The position numbers and the translations under genes were made by a program. Positions 33,893 to 42,645 of a DNA stretch of 64,000 nucleotides are shown here, one piece after another. The stretch's first letter is position 1; every line of letters begins with the position of its first letter. Under the pieces are notes generated by a model that was given only the letters and a program-made list of their open reading frames with translations, was not told the origin of the DNA and did not search any database. Source of the stretch: CAWAXW01 sp963786155 (GTDB taxonomy: Bacteria; Actinomycetota; CADDZG01; WHSQ01); assembly GCA_963786155.1 (NCBI GenBank), contig CAWAXW010000006.1, forward strand, positions 1,674,001-1,738,000, in the 5' to 3' direction.

Positions 33893-33930
33893 TTGCGCGT
33901 TGGCGTCCATATGTGGACGTATTCGCGCGA
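33893..33930 (+). other. Symmetric nested inverted repeat
   Basis: Outer arms GCGCG/CGCGC, a symmetric four-by-four internal loop, inner arms CGTCCA/TGGACG and a TATG apical loop; the outer stem extends by a wobble pair and a TA pair. It lies ten bases after the haloperoxidase stop and 100 bases before the second cyclase-like gene. There is no T run. It could be a terminator, an RNA processing site or a protein-binding operator. The remaining bases to 34029 show only a ribosome site, AAGGAG. Confidence 0.5.
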
Positions 33931-34029
33931 AGAACGAGCCATCGCTCGTGGATCCCGGGAAAGGACGCCCGGCAGGACTCCCTGGGGCCCTTCTAGAAGT
34001 CCTTAGTCCAGGCGAGCGAAGGAGTCCTC

Positions 34030-36037
34030 TTGGCATCATCGGCGGCGGCCGAGCTGCTCGACGCCCACAGTCGTAAGTTCATCACCGTTCTCCACAGCGA
34101 AGTGCTGGTGGTGCCGCGTCGTGGGGCTGTGGACGAGGAGCTGCGACGGAGGCTTGCCGCGCAGGCTCGTGTGCGGATCCATCGGATCCTCAACTCGCAT
34201 GGCGCCACGGCTCAAGATCTGCCGGACGGAACGATCGTCGGGGCGTTCGGTGTCCCGACCGCGGACGAGGAGGACGCGCTGGCCGCGGTCCGAGCGGCTT
34301 TCGCTATCAAGGCGGACATCTCATCCATCGAGGAAGGTCTCCCAGACGAGCGAGCGGTGGACCTTTCAGTTGTGACCACCATCAACACGGGCGAGACCCT
34401 GATCCACGATCAGGGGATCGTCACCGGCCCCTCGCTCGAAGCTGCCATCCGCTTGTCTGACACGGCCGCGCCGGACGAGATACTCATCGGTGCTCACACC
34501 TTCCGCCTGGTGGCGGGGGCCGTCGATGCCGAGCCTCTGGAAACCTCGCCTTCCACGATCCCCGCCCTTCGTGTCACAGCTCTCGCGCCCAACGCCAAGA
34601 GTTTGGCGATCGGGCAGAAGGATGCTTTCGTCGGGCGAGGCCAAGACCTCATGTTCCTTCAGGACGCGCTCGGCGCCGCGCTGGCGAGAAGATGCATCCG
34701 GGTCTCGCTGATGGGCGAGGCTGGGATAGGCAAGTCCCGGTTGATCCATGAGTTCGCCGGCATGCTTGCACCCGATATCCACGTGGTCTGGGGTCGGTGT
34801 CCGCCTCACGCTGGGGCGCCTCTTCACCCGTTGCTCCAGCTCACTCCCCAACTGATAGGTCTTCCAATCTCGTCCGATCCCGCGCGTGATCGCCCGGCTG
34901 AGAGTCGAGACCGAGGGAACTCAGGATGCCGATCTATTGATCGATCGTGTGGGGCAACTCCTTGGGCTGCGCGAGCATGCACTCACGGTCCCCGAAGTCT
35001 TCTGGACGATCCGCTCACTGCTAACGCACGCGGCGAGCATGAGACCTCTCGTCATCATCCTCGACGACCTGCAGTGGGCCCAGAGATCCCTGCTGGACCT
35101 CCTCGAACATGTCGCCCTGTGGTCTTGGAACGTTCCGCTTCTCCTCGTTGGCGCCGGTCGCCCCCAGCTCGAGCAGATCAATCCGGCGTGGGCAACGTCT
35201 GATGCGCAAGCAAGATCCCACCGGCTTGCGCCTCTGTCCCCACCTGCTGCCAGGGAGCTGATCGAGCTCCTTCTTCCCGGCATCGACGATCGAGCGACCG
35301 ATTACGTAGCGGCCCACACCGGAGGAAACCCTCTCTTCGTCGAACAGATGTTGATGATGCTCATCGAGGGTGAGGTCCTCACTCAGCACGAAGACGCATG
35401 GTCGTTCTCGTCGGGCGAGCCCGCTGTGATGATCCCGGCGACGATCCAAGCGTTAATCGCGTCACGACTCGACCGCCTAGCCGATGACGAGCGTGCCGTG
35501 CTTCAGCATGCCTCGGTCTCCCCCGGCTCGTTCACCCGAGGGGATATCGCGGCGCTCGCACCCCACCTGGGCGACATCCTCAATCAGACGATCCATCGAC
35601 TGCTGGTGAAAGACCTATTGAGGCCGGTCCCGTCGAGGACCCTGGGCGAGGATGGCTATGCCTTCGTGCACGATCTCGTGCGTCACGCGGTCTACGACAG
35701 CATGACCAAGGAAAGACGCTCCGAGCTGCACGAGGTCCTCGGGCGCTACTTCATTCGACGGTGGAGCGGCGTCCGCCAGCACGACGAGGCCGCGGCACAT
35801 CACTTCGAACGGGCTTACGCGCTGAGAAGCGACTTGGGCCTGCGCGACGAAAGGACGCTGGTCATCGGGGTCCTGGGGGCAGAGTCGCTGGAACGCGCTA
35901 GCTCGAACGCATTCAATCGAGGAGAACAAGATGCCGCCGTGCGGCTCGTCGAGCGGGGCCTCGAGCTCGTCCCATCGGGCGATTCGGTACACAAACGTCT
36001 GATGGCGCTCGAGGCTTCGATCAAGGGTGACGGATAG
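34030..36037 (+). pseudogene. Cyclase-like/AAA ATPase paralogue with degenerate cyclase domain, frameshifted
   Basis: A TTG start six bases after AAGGAG opens a 668-residue protein if one base is removed near 34885 in a GCGCG stretch. The N-terminal 180 residues align with the cyclase domain of the upstream gene (VGAFGVP, AAVRAAFAIKADI, NTGET), but the first metal aspartate is absent (ITVLHSEV in place of VVFCDLKGS), so it should be inactive as a cyclase. The ATPase domain is intact with Walker A GEAGIGKSR and Walker B LVIILDDLQWAQ. TPR-like helices are few. The ATPase halves on both sides of the shift agree, so an assembly error is likely. Confidence 0.75.
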
Positions 36038-36046
36038 CCAACCCGC

Positions 36047-38665
36047 TCACATGTTGTTGCGCTTCATCGTCGTCTTCTTCTTCTCACATGACTTCAGATC
36101 GTTCTTGCCCTCGGCTAAGTAGCAGGTGTCTGTGCCGGGTCCCCCGTCGTAGCCGTTCTTGCCTTCGTTGCCCTCCAGACCGTCCTTACCGGGTCCACCC
36201 TTGAGCTTGTCGTTGCCTTCGTCGCCGCGCACCGCGTCGTCGCCGGCCGAGCCTTCGAGGCTGTCGTTGCCGAAGTCGCCGTCGACGTAGTCGTTGCCCG
36301 CGCCTCCGAAAGCCTTGTCGGGTCCGCTCCGACCAAGCACGGTGTCCTTGCCGTCCCCACCGTCGAGGGTGTCATTGGACGCGGTCTGCGTCTGTTGGGT
36401 CAATACCGGCCGGACGCTCGCCCCGGAGGGATCGCCCACCACGAGGTCGTTGCCGCCTTGGCCCGATACGTTGTCGGCCCCCTCGCCGCCCTGGAGAGAG
36501 TCGTCGCCGGCACCACCCGTGATCGTGTCGTTGCCCGCTCCCCCGTCGGCGCTGTCGTTGTCATCTCCGCAGTCGATGACGTCGTCGCCCTCGCCGCCCA
36601 GGATCACGTCGACGCCGTCGCCGCAATCGATCTGATCGTTGCCGAGCCCACCATCGGCGTCGTCGTTGCCGGTGCCGCAGTCGATCACATCGTCGCCGTC
36701 TCCCCCATCGATGTCGTCATCGCCCTCTCCGCAGGTGACCTTGTCGTTGCCCGCGCCGGACAGAACGGTGTCGTTCCCGCCGGCGCCGCAATCGATCGTG
36801 TCGTTGCCGTCACCGGTGATGATGAGGTCGTCACCCTCCGTCCCCACAATGACGTCGTCCCCGGTCGTCCCGCACGTAGCACCGGGGTTGCCCTGACATT
36901 CGGGCGCGGGCGGGGGACCCCACGTGACCGAGGCGGTCGCCTGCGGCTCGTCGGGCTGCTGCACGCCATCGGCGTTTCGATCTGCGAACGCAGTTACGGT
37001 GTCTTGGCCTGCGTTGGGACCCGCATAACTGAACGAGAAGTTGCCGTCGGCGCCGGTCGCGCCCTGGCCGGACGCGACGTTCGCGCCGGCCACCGACCAG
37101 ACGACGATCCCGCTGGGGAAGGGATTGTTGAACTGATCGCGCACGTTCGCGGTCAGCGGATGTGTGCCACCCTGGCTAACCGATGCGCTGGTGGGAGCCA
37201 ACGAGATGGAGCTAGCGATCGACGCTGGGGCGAGCATCTCCACGGCCCCCGAGTCGCACAGAACGGATCCGTTCTTGTCGACGTCCTGTGGTCGTGCCAC
37301 ACCCCGTTGGTCACTTCCCGGCGGAGGGCACGAAGCGGTAACGGCTTCGAGCGCCGCGCTCCCCGGCTGAAGCTCGTGGGTTTGAGTGGTTCCGCCGGTT
37401 AAGGCCAGCGGGCTCAATCTCGGGTCCTGACTCGGCTTGTCCCCCGTTCCCGTTAGCGAGCAGGAGGCGTCGTTGGCGACGTTGTAACCCTGGGATATCC
37501 ACGTCGGCGCGTTACCGATCACGCAGTTCTGGGGTGTGTTGTTGGAGATAATCGAAGCGCGCGGTCTGACCGCCATTCCCCCAACCCCGGCCACGCCACC
37601 GCCGGTGGCTGCCTGTGTGATCCCCCCGCCCTGATTGAAGGCGATCGTGGTGTGATCCAGCGTGAGAGTCGCGGTCGTGTTGCCGAAGGCATGGATCCCG
37701 GCTGCCGAGGGGGCCGAGTTACCACTGACGGTCACGTTCTGGAGGTTGGTCGCCGCCTGGACGGCGAGACCACCGCCGATCATCGTGGCGCTGTTCGAAG
37801 AGATCGTCGAGCCCGTAAGGTCCAGGGCTCCTTCTGCGTAGATGCCTCCTCCTATCCGTGCACCGTTCTGTGCAAAGGTCGAGCTCGTAATAGTTGTCTT
37901 GACGATGTTTTCGACGTGCAGCCCGCCTCCGTCGGTGCTCGCGGTGTTCGATTGGATCGTGGAGCCGGTGATCTGCAGCGAGGGTCCCTCGCTGTAGATC
38001 CCGCCGCCGTCGCCCGCGCTCGTGTTGCTCGTGACGTTGCTGTTCGTGAGAGTAAGAGCGTCGTCGGCTTTGATCGCGCCACCCCTGTTGGTGGCAGTGT
38101 TCTGTGACAGAGCCACGTTGCTCAGCGTCGTCGCCGAATCGCTCCTGATCCCGCCGCCCTCGGTCACGTTACCGCCGTTGCGGATCGCCAGCCCCGAGAT
38201 GCTGACGGCGCCCCCGGTGATATCCATGACCCGGTCTTTGGGATTGGTGTTATTCGTGACGATCGAGGCGGTGGGACCGGCGCCCGTGATGATCACTTCG
38301 GCGGTGATGTCGAGATCGCCCTGGGTGTCGCCACCTGCCCCGGGGATCGTCAGCGTGATACCCGGCGCCGGCGTGGACGGGATCACGATGGTTTGGACGC
38401 CCGCCCTGGCATTCGATTGGATAACGGCGGCTCGGAGCGTGCACTGATCGCCTGGGGACCCTGGAGCTGTGTTGGTGTCGCAGACGCTGTCGGTAGTTGT
38501 CTGATCGACCTGGTCGACGTTCAGCACGTTAACTGTGTAGGTATGGGACGGCTGCGCCTCAGCGCTCCCCAACAGGGGAGGTGGCCCCGAGACCGATAGA
38601 GCCGCCACGAGCGCGCCGCCGAGCAGCACGTTACGCAGACGCAGGTTCCAACGTGGTCGAATCAT
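36047..38665 (-). CDS. Giant exported beta-helix/RTX protein with Cys-ladder and KRNNM tail (copy 1)
   Basis: An 872-residue exported protein. A signal peptide (LLGGALVAALSVSG) is followed by a CSLREA-like segment (CTLRAAVIQSNA), then about 300 residues of parallel beta-helix repeats with runs such as GGGIYSEG and GGGLAVQAA. Next is an immunoglobulin-like domain (VRDQFNNPFPSG), a Cys pair (ECQGNPGATCG) and about 250 residues of RTX nonapeptides. Several RTX repeats carry a cysteine, each in a DCG or TCG context, mostly 18 residues apart. The C-terminus is CYLAEGKNDLKSCEKKKTTM plus KRNNM. It is a paralogue of the next gene. No type I exporter is near. Confidence 0.85.
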   Translation of the reverse strand: MIRPRWNLRLRNVLLGGALVAALSVSGPPPLLGSAEAQPSHTYTVNVLNVDQVDQTTTDSVCDTNTAPGSPGDQCTLRAAVIQSNARAGVQTIVIPSTPAPGITLTIPGAGGDTQGDLDITAEVIITGAGPTASIVTNNTNPKDRVMDITGGAVSISGLAIRNGGNVTEGGGIRSDSATTLSNVALSQNTATNRGGAIKADDALTLTNSNVTSNTSAGDGGGIYSEGPSLQITGSTIQSNTASTDGGGLHVENIVKTTITSSTFAQNGARIGGGIYAEGALDLTGSTISSNSATMIGGGLAVQAATNLQNVTVSGNSAPSAAGIHAFGNTTATLTLDHTTIAFNQGGGITQAATGGGVAGVGGMAVRPRASIISNNTPQNCVIGNAPTWISQGYNVANDASCSLTGTGDKPSQDPRLSPLALTGGTTQTHELQPGSAALEAVTASCPPPGSDQRGVARPQDVDKNGSVLCDSGAVEMLAPASIASSISLAPTSASVSQGGTHPLTANVRDQFNNPFPSGIVVWSVAGANVASGQGATGADGNFSFSYAGPNAGQDTVTAFADRNADGVQQPDEPQATASVTWGPPPAPECQGNPGATCGTTGDDVIVGTEGDDLIITGDGNDTIDCGAGGNDTVLSGAGNDKVTCGEGDDDIDGGDGDDVIDCGTGNDDADGGLGNDQIDCGDGVDVILGGEGDDVIDCGDDNDSADGGAGNDTITGGAGDDSLQGGEGADNVSGQGGNDLVVGDPSGASVRPVLTQQTQTASNDTLDGGDGKDTVLGRSGPDKAFGGAGNDYVDGDFGNDSLEGSAGDDAVRGDEGNDKLKGGPGKDGLEGNEGKNGYDGGPGTDTCYLAEGKNDLKSCEKKKTTMKRNNM
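36130..36875 (-). repeat. RTX nonapeptide array of copy 1
   Basis: About 25 GGxGxDxxx repeats at a 27-base period, visible on the plus strand as recurring TCGTTGCC and TCGTCGCC. The array explains the low-complexity look of this DNA; it is coding, not a CRISPR or satellite array. Confidence 0.85.
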
Positions 38666-38754
38666 CCCGATATCACCCTGCCTGCTGGGAACTGCTTTGG
38701 CTACCCACTAGGAACGATTTTCCATGAGCCTCTCGTTTAGAGAACGGCATTCCC

Positions 38755-41307
38755 CTACATATTGTTGCGTTTGAGACTCGTCTTCTTCTTTTCGCACGAT
38801 TTGAGGGCGTTCTTGCCCGTGGCTATGTAGCACGAGTCCGTGCCCGGGCCCCCGTCGTAGCCGTTCTTGCCGAGGTTTCCCTCGAGGGCATCCTTGCCCG
38901 GCCCACCCTTGAGTTTGTCGTTGCCTTCATCCCCTCGGATCGCGTCGTTGCCGACGGACCCGTCGAGGGAGTCGTTGCCGAGGTCGCCGTCCACGTAGTC
39001 GTTGCCGGTTCCGCCGATGGCGGTGTCATCGCCCAAACGGCCCAGCACCACGTCTTTGCCCGCACCACCGTCGAGGATGTCGTTCGAGGCGGTCTGGGTC
39101 TGCAAAGAAGCGGCCATGCGCACGCTCGCTCCCGTCGGGTCGCCAACTAGGAGATCGTTGCCTCCGTCGCCGTGAACCGTGTCGGCACCTTCGCCGCCCT
39201 GGACCGAGTCGTCGCCCTCGCCACAGAGGATCGAGTCGTTGCCCGCCCCGCCGTCGGCGCTGTCGCTGTCGTTCCCACAAGCGATCGCATCGTCGCCCTC
39301 GCCACCTTGGATCACGTCGGTGCCGTCACCACAATCGATGTCGTCGTTGCCGGCGCCGGTGTCCACGTCGTCGTTGCCGGCCCCACAGTCGACGACGTCG
39401 TCGCCCTCGCCGGTCTCGATCTTGTCGTCGCCCTCTCCGCAGTTGACGGTGTCGACCCCGGCTCCGGAGATGACGGTGTCGTTGCCTCCACCGCAATCGA
39501 TCGTGTCGTTGCCGTCGCCGGTGATGATCACGTCGTCACCGTTGGTTCCGACGATGTTGTCGTCGGCGGTGGTTCCGCACACCGCTCCCGGATTCCCCTG
39601 GCACTCGGGCGCGGGAGGCGGGCCGGGCTGCTTCCAGGCCACCTTGACCGTACCCATCGGCTCGTCTGGTTGGCGCTGCCCATCGGCGGTCTTGTCGGCG
39701 AACGCCTCGACCGTGTCCTGGCCGGGGGTCGAACCGGAATAGTTGAGGACGTACTTCCCGTCCGGCCCGGTCATCCCGGTTCCGTTGGTGCTGTTGGCTC
39801 CGGTGACGGAGAAGACCACCTGACCGTTCGGGTAGGGGTTGTTGAACTGATCGCGCACCACGACGGTGACCTCGTGGGGCTCACCGAGGATGTGGATCGC
39901 GTCCGGCGGGCTCAGCTCGATGGCCGAGACGACTCGCGGCGGAGGAAGAATCTCTACCGCACCTGCGTCGCACTGAGGGGTTCCGTTGTAGTCCGCATCC
40001 TGGGCACGGGCGATCCCTCGCTGATCGGCAGCCGGGCACGGCAAGGACGAGGCCTCGACCGCGGGGCTACCGCTCGCGGGCTCGTGCGTCTGGGTCGCGC
40101 CGCCGTTGTTGGCGAGGGGACCGAGTTTGGGGTCCTGGCCGGGCTTGTCATCTGATGCGGTAAGTGAGCACGTCACGTCGTTCGAGACGTTCGATCCCAA
40201 GGTGATCCATGTCGCAGCGTTGGAGATGGAACAGTTCTGGGGGTTGTTGTTTCCGATGACCGATGCCCCGGGGCGCACAGCCATACTCCCCGACTGAGCG
40301 ATCCCGCCGCCCGAGCTCGACCCCGAGTTGAACGCGACCGTCACGTGGCGCAGGTCCAGCGTCGCGCCGGGCCCACCCGAGGCCAAGATCCCGGCCCCCG
40401 CGGGAGCGTTGTTGGAGCTGACCGTGACGTTCGTCAAGCTCGCCGGACCCTGGACCTCGAGGCCACCGCCACCGGAAGAGGCTGTGTTGGCCGAGAAGGT
40501 CGAACCCTGGATCGTGACCGAGCCCTTCGCGTACACACCGGCTCCGTTCGAAGCCGAGTTCTGCGCGAACGTGCTGTCCGTGATCGTGGTCTGAACGGAT
40601 GACTCGGTGTCCAGGCCGCCACCGTTTGAAAGGGCGGTGTTGGAGATAACCGAGGTGCTGAGAAGGTGAACCGAGGAGCTCTGGGCGTAGATCCCGGCCC
40701 CTTCCCGTGCGCTGTTGCCGGTGATCGAACCGCTCGACATCGTGACGGCAGCGTTGGCGTGGATCCCACCGCCGGTCGAAGTTGCCGCGTTCTGCTCTAT
40801 GGCCACCGACGAAAGACTCGTTGGGGATCCCACGTTGATGCCGCCGCCGGCGCTCACTCCCCCACCCGCTCGCACTGTGACTCCGGTGATCGTCAAGCTC
40901 CCGGAGCGGACGTCGAGCACACGATCCTTCGGACTCGTGTTGTTCGCGATGATCGTGGACCCCATCCCGGCTCCGCTGATCGTGACGTCGCTGTTGATAT
41001 CGAGGTCGCCGGTCGCGCTGTTCTCCTCGTTCGAACCGGCGATCGTCAAGTTGTATGTGCCGGCCGGGACGCTGATCGTGTCGGCTCCCGCGACGGCATT
41101 CGCCTGCTGGATCGCCGCACGCAGTGTGCACACTGTCCCAGAGCGGACCGTGGTGCAGATGCCGTCGCCGGGGCTGAAATCGGCCCCGTCGGCGGTTGAA
41201 TTGACTGTGATGGTGGCCGCTCTCGCCGGGGTCGACACCATGATGGCGCCGAACACCAGACCAACGATCACCGAAACCCGCAGTCGAGCGAGCTTTCTGC
41301 TGTTCAC
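38755..41307 (-). CDS. Giant exported beta-helix/RTX protein with Cys-ladder and KRNNM tail (copy 2)
   Basis: The GTG at 41307, six bases after GGAGG, gives 850 residues and a proper signal peptide (SVIVGLVFGAIMVSTPARAA); the longer frame is discounted. The domain order copies that of the neighbour: CTLRAAIQQANA, beta-helix repeats (GGGIHANAAV, GAGIYAQSS), an immunoglobulin-like domain (VRDQFNNPYPNG), ECQGNPGAVCG, then RTX repeats. Six cysteines in the array are spaced exactly 18 residues apart. The tail is CYIATGKNALKSCEKKKTSL plus KRNNM. It is probably a surface or matrix protein whose repeats fold on binding calcium outside the cell. Confidence 0.85.
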   Translation of the reverse strand: MNSRKLARLRVSVIVGLVFGAIMVSTPARAATITVNSTADGADFSPGDGICTTVRSGTVCTLRAAIQQANAVAGADTISVPAGTYNLTIAGSNEENSATGDLDINSDVTISGAGMGSTIIANNTSPKDRVLDVRSGSLTITGVTVRAGGGVSAGGGINVGSPTSLSSVAIEQNAATSTGGGIHANAAVTMSSGSITGNSAREGAGIYAQSSSVHLLSTSVISNTALSNGGGLDTESSVQTTITDSTFAQNSASNGAGVYAKGSVTIQGSTFSANTASSGGGGLEVQGPASLTNVTVSSNNAPAGAGILASGGPGATLDLRHVTVAFNSGSSSGGGIAQSGSMAVRPGASVIGNNNPQNCSISNAATWITLGSNVSNDVTCSLTASDDKPGQDPKLGPLANNGGATQTHEPASGSPAVEASSLPCPAADQRGIARAQDADYNGTPQCDAGAVEILPPPRVVSAIELSPPDAIHILGEPHEVTVVVRDQFNNPYPNGQVVFSVTGANSTNGTGMTGPDGKYVLNYSGSTPGQDTVEAFADKTADGQRQPDEPMGTVKVAWKQPGPPPAPECQGNPGAVCGTTADDNIVGTNGDDVIITGDGNDTIDCGGGNDTVISGAGVDTVNCGEGDDKIETGEGDDVVDCGAGNDDVDTGAGNDDIDCGDGTDVIQGGEGDDAIACGNDSDSADGGAGNDSILCGEGDDSVQGGEGADTVHGDGGNDLLVGDPTGASVRMAASLQTQTASNDILDGGAGKDVVLGRLGDDTAIGGTGNDYVDGDLGNDSLDGSVGNDAIRGDEGNDKLKGGPGKDALEGNLGKNGYDGGPGTDSCYIATGKNALKSCEKKKTSLKRNNM
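38835..39580 (-). repeat. RTX nonapeptide array of copy 2
   Basis: About 25 nonapeptides of the GGxGxDxxx type at a 27-base period, parallel to the array of the neighbouring paralogue. Cysteines occur in alternate repeats in the N-terminal part only. Confidence 0.85.
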
Positions 41308-41515
41308 GTCCAACCTCCGGTCGTTGTGCCCACTAGCTACTTGCCTTGGCTCGGAGAATCGACCTGGGGTTCCGACGCTTTGAGCGAATGTCGCGCACCC
41401 GACGCCGCGTTCGGGTATGAAGGCACCCAAAGGGGACACCCCTTGACTCATGCCGCGTCAGAATGGACGCTTTGGTGGTATCCCGGCGACAGCGAGGAAG
41501 GGAACCGTTCAGCTC

Positions 41516-42643
41516 ATGGATAACGTCGTACTGCCCGAGGACCTCAAGAAGGTGGAGCTCTTGAGCACACTGCCGGAGGGGGCCCTGCAGGAGCTTGCGG
41601 TTCTCTCCACGATCAGGCATTTCGCCCCCGGCGAATTCATCTTCAAGGAAGGCGACCTGGGCGAGTCCCTGCACGTCCTCCTCGAGGGCGTCGTCAAGAT
41701 CATCTCCCCCGGGCCGGACGGCCAGGATGTGACGCTCGCCACCCTCACCCCCGGCCAATACTTCGGCGAGCTCGCCGTGCTCGACCCGGCCCCTCGGTCG
41801 GCGACGGTGAAGTCGATCGACGACACGACCACCGTCGAGGTAGCCAAACAGGACCTCGAGCGCGTGCTCGACAGGGATCCCGGCGCCAGCCGGCGGATGC
41901 TGGGCACCATCGCCCGCAAGCTCACCGAGGAGCGCGAGAAGCTGAAGAGGACGAACCTCTCGCTTGACGACCAGGTGCGCGAACAGACGAGAGAGATCCG
42001 CGAGACCCAGCTCGAAGTCATCCGCCGCCTGGGCCAGGCCGCCGAGTTCCGAGATGACGACACGGGGATGCACATCTCGCGTATGAGCCAACTCGCGGCA
42101 ATGCTGGGGCGAGCCACCGGTATGAGCGAGAAGCATTGCGAGCTTCTTCTCCACGCGGCCCCCATGCACGACATAGGCAAGATCGGCATCCCCGACCGCA
42201 TCCTTCTGAAGCCGGGACGACTCGAGCCCGAAGAGTTCGACATCATGAAGACGCACACCACCATCGGCGAAGCCCTGCTGAAGAACAGCGCTTCCCAGGT
42301 CATGCAGTTGGCCCAGGTCATCGCGCTGTGCCACCACGAGAAGTGGGACGGGGGCGGCTACCCGCGCGGCATCAAGGGCGAAGAGATCCCCCTCGAGGCA
42401 CGGCTCTGCACGATCAGCGACGTATTTGACGCGCTCACTTCCGAGCGCCCCTACAAGAAGGCATGGACGATCGACGACGCGCTCGCCGAGATTGAGAAAT
42501 GCGGCGGTACCCATTTCGATCCGGAGTTGGCAAAGACATTCGTGTCGATGAAGGTCCAGATCCTCGAGACGCTCAAGCAGTGGACGGAGACCGCGGAACA
42601 GAAGGCCACGAAAGAAGCCCACGAGCGGGCGGCGGCAAACTAA
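41516..42643 (+). CDS. Cyclic nucleotide-binding domain fused to HD-GYP phosphodiesterase
   Basis: A 375-residue cytosolic protein from ATG 41516 (another ATG lies 66 bases upstream). Residues of about 10-125 are a cNMP-binding domain with FKEGDLGESLHVLLEGVVKI and the phosphate-binding loop GQYFGELAVLDPAPRSATV. A coiled segment (REQTREIRETQLEVIRRLGQ) links it to an HD-GYP domain with HDIGKIGIPD, CHHEKWDGGGYP and DVFDALTSERPYK, the signature of c-di-GMP phosphodiesterases. It may couple cAMP or cGMP to c-di-GMP turnover. The 208-base gap upstream (41308-41515) is the divergent promoter region shared with the RTX gene. Confidence 0.87.
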   Translation: MDNVVLPEDLKKVELLSTLPEGALQELAVLSTIRHFAPGEFIFKEGDLGESLHVLLEGVVKIISPGPDGQDVTLATLTPGQYFGELAVLDPAPRSATVKSIDDTTTVEVAKQDLERVLDRDPGASRRMLGTIARKLTEEREKLKRTNLSLDDQVREQTREIRETQLEVIRRLGQAAEFRDDDTGMHISRMSQLAAMLGRATGMSEKHCELLLHAAPMHDIGKIGIPDRILLKPGRLEPEEFDIMKTHTTIGEALLKNSASQVMQLAQVIALCHHEKWDGGGYPRGIKGEEIPLEARLCTISDVFDALTSERPYKKAWTIDDALAEIEKCGGTHFDPELAKTFVSMKVQILETLKQWTETAEQKATKEAHERAAAN

Positions 42644-42645
42644 CC

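Noticed and set aside
36130..39580. Regular 27-base repeats that could be taken for a CRISPR or satellite array
   Set aside because: The period is nine codons, the repeats vary, there are no unique spacers, and the frame reads as RTX nonapeptides throughout.
39172..40155. A 327-codon plus-strand open frame opposite the second RTX gene
   Set aside because: It mirrors the repeated RTX code (VVA/IVAL patterns) and has no start signal or domain.
41435..41465. TTGACT upstream of the HD-GYP gene as a promoter
   Set aside because: No -10 like sequence lies 16-19 bases downstream, so it was not called.
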